Below are positions 6,510-11,006 of a stretch of 11,006 bases of DNA, piece after piece. Positions within the stretch are counted from its first letter, which is position 1. Each line of letters starts with the position of its first letter. The DNA lies in NCBI GenBank assembly GCA_013349725.1, contig DUZB01000063.1:1-11006 (forward strand), read 5' to 3'. Source of the DNA: Deltaproteobacteria bacterium. Lineage in GTDB: Bacteria > Desulfobacterota > DSM-4660 > Desulfatiglandales > Desulfatiglandaceae. A program made the translations under genes and the position numbers. The notes below the pieces were generated by a model. The model did no database searches. It saw only the letters and a program-made list of their open reading frames with translations, and was not told the DNA's origin.

Positions 6510-7715
6510 ATGTTGACGAAAGCATTCATCCCTTACAAAGGTTACTATTCGACCCCTTTCAGCAGGTGGCAGGGAAGCATGGCCAACGAAAACTCCATCG
6601 TCCTGGCAGGAAATACGGCTAAGAGATGGTTCGCGGAAAAAAATTGGGAGACGGAATTTTTGGATTACCTCATTCTGGGCGTTACCATCAGCCAGCTTCA
6701 TCAGTTCTATTCAAGCCCCTGGGCAGCCGCGGTGATGGGTGCGGGCGAAATCCCGGGAATGCAGATCAGCCAGGCCTGTACCACCTCCACCACCTGCCTG
6801 TATCAGGCCGCCATGGGCCTGGAAACCGGCCTGTATAAAAACTGCTGGACCATGATGACAGACAGATGCTCCAACGGCCCTCACACCATATGGCCCAATC
6901 CCAATGGACCGGGAGGGGAAGTGATCTCTGAAAACTGGCTGATGGACAATTTTAACGGCGACCCCAACGTGGGTCTCAAAATGATTGAAACAGCAGAGAA
7001 CGTGGCAAAGGAAGGCAACATCACCAAAGAACAGTGTGATGCCTTGACTCTCAGGCGATACCAGCAGTATACGGATGCTCTTGCCGACGACAGGAAGTTT
7101 CAGAAAAGATACATGTTCCCCGCCGAGGTCAGGATATCGAAGAAAGCGACCAAACTGGTGGAGGTTGACGAGGGAGTCACTCCCTGCACGGAAGAAGGCC
7201 TGGCCAGACTCAGGCCGGCCGTTCCCGGCGGCGTCCTCTCTTTTGGCGCCCAGACTTTTCCGGCTGATGGAAACTGCGCCCTCCTGGTTACCTCCCAGGA
7301 TAAGGCAAAAGAACTGAGCGCCGATCCTTCCATCCCCATCCGGATACTGTCTTACGGTTTCTCCAGGACGAAACCCGGTTATATGGCGGCAGCCCCCGTT
7401 CCGGCAGCCAGGATGGCCCTCGAAAATGCCGGTCTTACCATACAGGACATGAAGGCTATTAAGACCCATAACCCGTTCATCGTGAACGACCTCTACTTTG
7501 CCCAGCAGATGGGGATCGAAGCGGAAGGAACAGATGCCATCGGTTTCAACAACTATGGCTGCTCCATGATCTATGGCCACCCCCAGGGGCCCACGGCCGG
7601 ACGGAATATTATTGAGGGCATCGAAGAGCTCGCCCTCAAGGGAGGCGGCTACCTCCTCTGGGCCGGATGCGCGGCCGGCGACACGGGCGGCGCCATGGTC
7701 CTCAAAGTGGGTTGA
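6510..7715 (+). CDS. Thiolase-superfamily protein (acetyl-CoA acetyltransferase / SCP-x-like)
   Basis: This 401-residue protein has the size and four active-site blocks of a thiolase. The nucleophile is Cys90 in SQACTTSTTC, HNPF (320-323) replaces the usual NEAF-type block, YGHPQGPTAGR contains His357, and Cys387 in WAGCAAGDTGG is the general acid/base. Family members reversibly cleave 3-oxoacyl-CoA or condense acyl-CoAs. The blocks diverge from classical FadA/AtoB (no GGG after Cys387), pointing to the SCP-x/lipid-transfer thiolase branch. Some of those work with a DUF35 OB-fold partner, and none is visible here. The start is supported by aaggag (6498-6503), six bases before the ATG. An intrinsic terminator 44 bases after the stop ends the transcription unit. 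With the upstream ligase it suggests acyl-CoA chain shortening or condensation; the substrate is unknown. Confidence 0.85.
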   Translation: MLTKAFIPYKGYYSTPFSRWQGSMANENSIVLAGNTAKRWFAEKNWETEFLDYLILGVTISQLHQFYSSPWAAAVMGAGEIPGMQISQACTTSTTCLYQAAMGLETGLYKNCWTMMTDRCSNGPHTIWPNPNGPGGEVISENWLMDNFNGDPNVGLKMIETAENVAKEGNITKEQCDALTLRRYQQYTDALADDRKFQKRYMFPAEVRISKKATKLVEVDEGVTPCTEEGLARLRPAVPGGVLSFGAQTFPADGNCALLVTSQDKAKELSADPSIPIRILSYGFSRTKPGYMAAAPVPAARMALENAGLTIQDMKAIKTHNPFIVNDLYFAQQMGIEAEGTDAIGFNNYGCSMIYGHPQGPTAGRNIIEGIEELALKGGGYLLWAGCAAGDTGGAMVLKVG

Positions 7716-7758
7716 TTCCGTCAATTGCCTGTTGACCCCATGGGTCATTCCTGATAAT

Positions 7759-7790
7759 AAAAGGCCACCTTTAACAAGGGTGGCCTTTTT
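7759..7790 (+). terminator. Intrinsic terminator after the thiolase gene
   Basis: An 11-bp perfect stem (aaaaggccacc at 7759-7769, ggtggcctttt at 7779-7789) with a 9-nt loop runs into a T-rich tract (tttttctttg). It closes the metabolic gene block and separates it from the phosphate-transporter pair. The A-run on the left side means it may also work weakly in the other direction. Confidence 0.9.
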
Positions 7791-7828
7791 CTTTGCATTT
7801 GATCCATCGCAACAAGGGTATCCGATCC

Positions 7829-9505
7829 ATGGAAATGATTATTTTTCAATCTCTTGGCGGTCTGGGCCTTTTCCTCTTCGGCATGAAAATCATGTCCGAA
7901 GGGCTTCAAAGGGTCGCCGGGAAAAAGATGCGCCAGATCCTCAAAATGGTGTCCGACAACCGTATTGTAGGATGCGGTGTAGGCGCAATTGTAACCAGCA
8001 TCATTCAGAGTTCGAGTGCCACAACAGTCATGCTGGTCAGTTTCGTTGATGCCGGATTGATGACGTTTGTACAGGCAACGGGTGTTGTACTTGGCGCCAA
8101 TGTGGGCACAACCATGACAGCGCAGCTCATTGCCTTTAACATCACCGCCTATGCCCTCCCTGCAATCGCGGCAGGGGTGATTCTTAAATTTTTTCTGGGA
8201 CGTAGAAAATGGGTCTATGTAGGCGATGTCCTTCTGGGATTCGGATTGATTTTTTTCGGGCTGGCGACCATGAAGGCAGGATTCGCCCCTCTCAAAGATC
8301 ATCCCGATTTCATCGCTTTTTTCACACGTTTCAACGCTGATGACATACTCAGCATCCTGCTGTGCATTGCCGTAGGCACCGTCTTCACGATGATACTCCA
8401 GAGCTCAAGCGCCACGATCGGCATCACCATGGCCCTTGCCAGCGAAGGCCTGCTTAATTTTGAAGCAAGCGTGGCTCTGATTTTAGGCGATAACATCGGA
8501 ACCACCATTACAGCTCAAATCGCCTGCATAGGCGCCGGCATCAATGCCCGGCGAACGGCAAGAGCCCATGCCATGTTCAATATTCTTGGCGTCATTCTGA
8601 TTGTATTGATTTTTCCTTTCTTTCTGGAGCTTGTGCTGTGGTCCACCCACAGTCTCATGGATATCGGATCGCCTGATCTTATTGTCGGAGGACAAAGACC
8701 CAACATCGGGAGATATATTGCCAACGCACACACTGCCTTTAATCTGGTCAATGTGATTTTCTTTCTCTTCTTTCTCAAATATCTCGTAAAACTTACCATG
8801 TGGTTGGTGCCGGAAAAGGAAGGCGAAAGACAGCTGGAGGAATTGAGGCAGATTAAATATATTGATTCGAAATATATCGACACCCCTGATGTAGCCATTG
8901 CACAGGCCAGGGCCGAAATCATAAGGATGGGGCGTGCTGTAGAGCAGATGTACGACGATGTGGTTTTCTCCCTTAAAGACGGAAATCTGCAGGAATTATC
9001 CAAATGGAGGAAGAAGGAGGACACCATTGATAACCTGCAAAAGGAAATCATACAGTTTCTTGTGCAGGTGGTACAACGCCCTATCACCCCGGAGGAATCC
9101 AAAGAGATTGCCTCTTTAATGCGGATGACCAATAACCTGGAAAGAGCAGGCGACGGCATTGAAAATATTGCTGAATTAATAGAAGAGCTCATGGAACAAC
9201 GCCTCAGCCTCTCGGAGGGGGGTCTGCAGGATTTTGAAACAATTGCACAGGAAGTACGCCGGTTCCTGGAAGTTGCCGTCACCTCTATTCAAAATGAGGA
9301 TAAAGACATCATGCCAAGGGCCCAGAAATATGAGGACACGATCGACCGCATGCGCGAGGAAATGAGGGGCAATTATATCATGCGGCTTCAAAGCGGGATG
9401 TGCACGGTTGATCCGGGATTGATTCTTGTGGATATGTTAACCGCCTTCGAGAAAATCGGGGATTTCTGCTACAACGTCACACAGGCTGTTGCGGGAATAA
9501 AATAG
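7829..9505 (+). CDS. Na+/phosphate cotransporter (NptA/PNaS family) with PhoU-like C-terminal domain
   Basis: This 558-residue inner-membrane protein has the family's inverted duplication. QSSSATTVMLVSF (from residue 60) is followed by GANVGTTMTAQ, and QSSSATIGITMAL (from residue 191) by GDNIGTTITAQ. The QSSS repeats line the Na+/phosphate site in SLC34-like transporters. The N-terminal ~330 residues are hydrophobic with several membrane segments starting at GLGLFLFGMKIM. From about residue 355 onward the protein is charged and helical, like a PhoU domain, as in bacterial NptA/YjbB homologues. The ATG at 7829 is preferred because the hydrophobic segment begins directly after it. The upstream in-frame TTG at 7793 overlaps the terminator tail and would add a non-conserved leader. 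The ribosome-binding site is weak (aaggg, 7813-7817), and a second ATG at 7835 is possible. Likely role: phosphate uptake or export control; direction is not readable from sequence. Confidence 0.92.
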   Translation: MEMIIFQSLGGLGLFLFGMKIMSEGLQRVAGKKMRQILKMVSDNRIVGCGVGAIVTSIIQSSSATTVMLVSFVDAGLMTFVQATGVVLGANVGTTMTAQLIAFNITAYALPAIAAGVILKFFLGRRKWVYVGDVLLGFGLIFFGLATMKAGFAPLKDHPDFIAFFTRFNADDILSILLCIAVGTVFTMILQSSSATIGITMALASEGLLNFEASVALILGDNIGTTITAQIACIGAGINARRTARAHAMFNILGVILIVLIFPFFLELVLWSTHSLMDIGSPDLIVGGQRPNIGRYIANAHTAFNLVNVIFFLFFLKYLVKLTMWLVPEKEGERQLEELRQIKYIDSKYIDTPDVAIAQARAEIIRMGRAVEQMYDDVVFSLKDGNLQELSKWRKKEDTIDNLQKEIIQFLVQVVQRPITPEESKEIASLMRMTNNLERAGDGIENIAELIEELMEQRLSLSEGGLQDFETIAQEVRRFLEVAVTSIQNEDKDIMPRAQKYEDTIDRMREEMRGNYIMRLQSGMCTVDPGLILVDMLTAFEKIGDFCYNVTQAVAGIK

Positions 9506-9506
9506 C

Positions 9507-10193
9507 ATGGAATTGAAAGGGTCAATAGAAAAAGCAAATTGCGAAAGATGCGGTGAATGCTGTCTCCGTTCGAGCCCTGCCCTCCAGACGCAGGATATTT
9601 CCTTTGTGTCCAATGGTCTGATCCAATGGTCGCACCTCTATACCGTCCGCATCGGTGAACCTGTAAGGAACAATATCGATGGGACCCTGGAACAGACGCA
9701 GCACGAAATCATAAAGGTCAGGGAAAAAACAGGGAAAGCGGAATGCCTCTTTTATGACGATGCGGGAAAGGCATGCACCATATACGATCATCGTCCCATC
9801 CAGTGTGCAGCCCAGGCCTGCTGGGACGAAAGGGAATTTTTTCGTGTATATGCCGAACCCAAGGCGACCAGACAGGACATCATCCGTGATAAAAACCTGT
9901 TAAGACTTGTATCGGAACATGAAAAAAGATGCGCCTACACCGAGCTTGACCGAGGGGTAAGGCGGATTGAAACCGATGGGAATCGAGCCCTTGAAAAAAT
10001 CCTTGCGCTCCTGAAATTCGATCATGATCTCAGACGAATGGCGCCTGAAAAGCTGGGGATGGATCCAGCGGAACTGGACTTTGTCTTCGGCCGACCTCTC
10101 ACGGATGCCATATGCCTGTTTGGACTGAAAGTGATGAAGGAAAAAGACGGGTCCTTCTTCCTCACCATATCCGATTCAAAAATCCCGGCATGA
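9507..10193 (+). CDS. YkgJ-type cysteine-cluster protein (putative Zn/Fe-binding)
   Basis: This 228-residue soluble protein opens with CERCGECC (Cys12, 15, 18, 19) and continues with Cys80, Cys90, a YDHRPIQC motif (Cys100) and Cys105. That is the pattern of the YkgJ/UPF0153 family, proposed to chelate zinc or an iron-sulfur cluster; the biochemical function is unknown. The ATG is one base after the stop of the transporter gene, with only a weak purine stretch (gggaa) upstream, so translation is probably coupled to the transporter. The C-terminal ~110 residues show no motif I recognise. A link to phosphate transport is suggested only by position. The gene converges with the helicase gene, with 27 bp between their stop codons and no obvious terminator in the gap. 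Confidence 0.85.
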   Translation: MELKGSIEKANCERCGECCLRSSPALQTQDISFVSNGLIQWSHLYTVRIGEPVRNNIDGTLEQTQHEIIKVREKTGKAECLFYDDAGKACTIYDHRPIQCAAQACWDEREFFRVYAEPKATRQDIIRDKNLLRLVSEHEKRCAYTELDRGVRRIETDGNRALEKILALLKFDHDLRRMAPEKLGMDPAELDFVFGRPLTDAICLFGLKVMKEKDGSFFLTISDSKIPA

Positions 10194-10220
10194 ATGGAAT
10201 ATCCAGCAGAACGTGCAAAG

Positions 10221-11006
10221 TCACAGGAGCTTTCCAGCTAACGCTGTGGCCTCCACGATTTTCTGTGATTCCTTTGCATGAAAATACCACCGTTTGAAAT
10301 GGTTGCCAAGGGTAACCCCTTTTGACCGGAAGACAGTCCGTCCGTCTACCACGTCCTCGTATTGTTCGTCACGATCAGCGGGAATCACCCGGAACAATTT
10401 CTTGCTCCCTACCACTATCAATTTCGTTCGAGGCCGGGTAAAGGATACGTTCATCCGGTTGGGCATCATCAGAAAATCCTTTTCCGCTTTAATATGTTCT
10501 TCGTCGGAAGCTGTAAGCGAAACAATCACCACATCCCTTTCCTGCCCCTGGATTCTCTCTACCGTATCAATCACAAGGTCCGGGGAAAGAAGTTTTTGAG
10601 CGGCAGCCTTCTCAATCCCTTTGTCTTTTACCATTCGGGCGATGTATTCACGGATCAGGTTGTTCTGCCGCCTGTGGGCCGCTACCACACAAAGGCCGTC
10701 TTTTGGGTCGATGCCGCAAGCTGAAACCAGTTCAAAGACAATCTCTGCCACCACGAACGCTTCTTCAGGGGATTCCTGGGAATATCCTTCATGATCAACA
10801 TGCACAAAAACCACCGGATTTTCCGGATCCAGAATAGCGTTGAGGATGGGACCATCGGGCAGTGTTCGGACCTCCAACCTTCGATCTCGTACTTCTGCGA
10901 TCGGTTTCAACTGTCCCCCATAGTACTCCGCACTGGGAAAGGCAGTTATAGCCTGATTCATGCGCCGGGTTTCATCCAGGATACTGTTCAACTCGGGGTA
11001 TTGAGC
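10221..11006 (-). CDS. SF1 helicase, C-terminal part (Dna2/NAM7/UPF1-like, AAA_12), truncated by window edge
   Basis: The minus-strand frame is open to the right edge and ends at a TGA (10221-10223), giving about 261 residues of the C-terminal RecA-like domain. From the edge inward it shows ETRRMNQAITAFPSAEYYGG (motif IV region with RMN), VVAAHRRQNNLIREYI, DTVERIQGQERDVVIVS (motif V, about 10533-10568) and NRMNVSFTRPRTKLIVVG (motif VI, about 10407-10460). These are the marks of UPF1/Dna2-type superfamily 1 helicases. The Walker A and B parts must lie outside the window, so substrate (DNA or RNA) and any fused nuclease cannot be judged. The TTG at 10991 is internal; five further in-frame codons reach the edge. 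It is convergent with, and probably unrelated to, the metabolic genes. Confidence 0.9.
   Translation of the reverse strand, partial: AQYPELNSILDETRRMNQAITAFPSAEYYGGQLKPIAEVRDRRLEVRTLPDGPILNAILDPENPVVFVHVDHEGYSQESPEEAFVVAEIVFELVSACGIDPKDGLCVVAAHRRQNNLIREYIARMVKDKGIEKAAAQKLLSPDLVIDTVERIQGQERDVVIVSLTASDEEHIKAEKDFLMMPNRMNVSFTRPRTKLIVVGSKKLFRVIPADRDEQYEDVVDGRTVFRSKGVTLGNHFKRWYFHAKESQKIVEATALAGKLL

Noticed and set aside
6711..7748. 345-codon minus-strand open frame opposite the thiolase gene
   Set aside because: It is a shadow of the thiolase coding strand, with no recognisable domain and no ribosome-binding site.
8515..9282. 255-codon minus-strand open frame opposite the transporter gene
   Set aside because: It is a serine/arginine-rich shadow of the PhoU-like coding region with no independent support.

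Overview
The window reads as a chromosomal stretch from a strictly anaerobic bacterium, most probably a member of the Desulfobacterota (sulfate reducers or syntrophs). This rests on gene content only: a 2-hydroxyacyl-CoA dehydratase/benzoyl-CoA reductase-type iron-sulfur protein with its ATP-driven activator, an FAD oxidase fused to an HdrD/GlcF-type iron-sulfur module, an acyl-CoA ligase and a thiolase, all in moderate-GC DNA with repeat-rich gene gaps. No rRNA, tRNA, CRISPR array or phage gene is visible.

Layout. Positions 1-2147 hold the 3' part of a GlcD-GlcF (HdrD-like) fusion whose start lies outside the window. The gap after it (2148-2388) is mostly a 172-bp MITE-like palindromic element with a perfect 8-bp target duplication. 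Positions 2389-4439 hold a dehydratase-family subunit and its activator ATPase, translationally coupled by an ATGA overlap. The 4440-4761 gap has no credible gene and is built from in-phase heptanucleotide repeats, partly in inverted orientation. An AMP-forming acyl-CoA ligase (4762-6339) follows, then a 170-bp gap with an imperfect inverted repeat of ~10-nt units, then a thiolase-superfamily protein (6510-7715) and a clear intrinsic terminator (7759-7790). Next come a Na+/phosphate cotransporter with a PhoU-like tail (7829-9505) and a YkgJ-type cysteine-cluster protein (9507-10193), one base apart. On the minus strand, from the right edge to 10221, is the C-terminal part of an SF1 (Dna2/NAM7/UPF1-like) helicase, convergent with them.

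How it may work together. The first five genes share one strand and look like an acyl-CoA module: the ligase makes a CoA thioester, the dehydratase/reductase and activator do ATP-driven low-potential radical or reductive chemistry, the thiolase-like enzyme does C-C cleavage or condensation, and the FAD/Fe-S fusion oxidises a 2-hydroxyacid or relays electrons. The substrate cannot be named from sequence. The most interesting point is that the dehydratase protein stands alone with its activator. Its cysteines form two similarly spaced triplets, so it could be a double-cubane-cluster type reductase rather than half of a classical two-subunit dehydratase.
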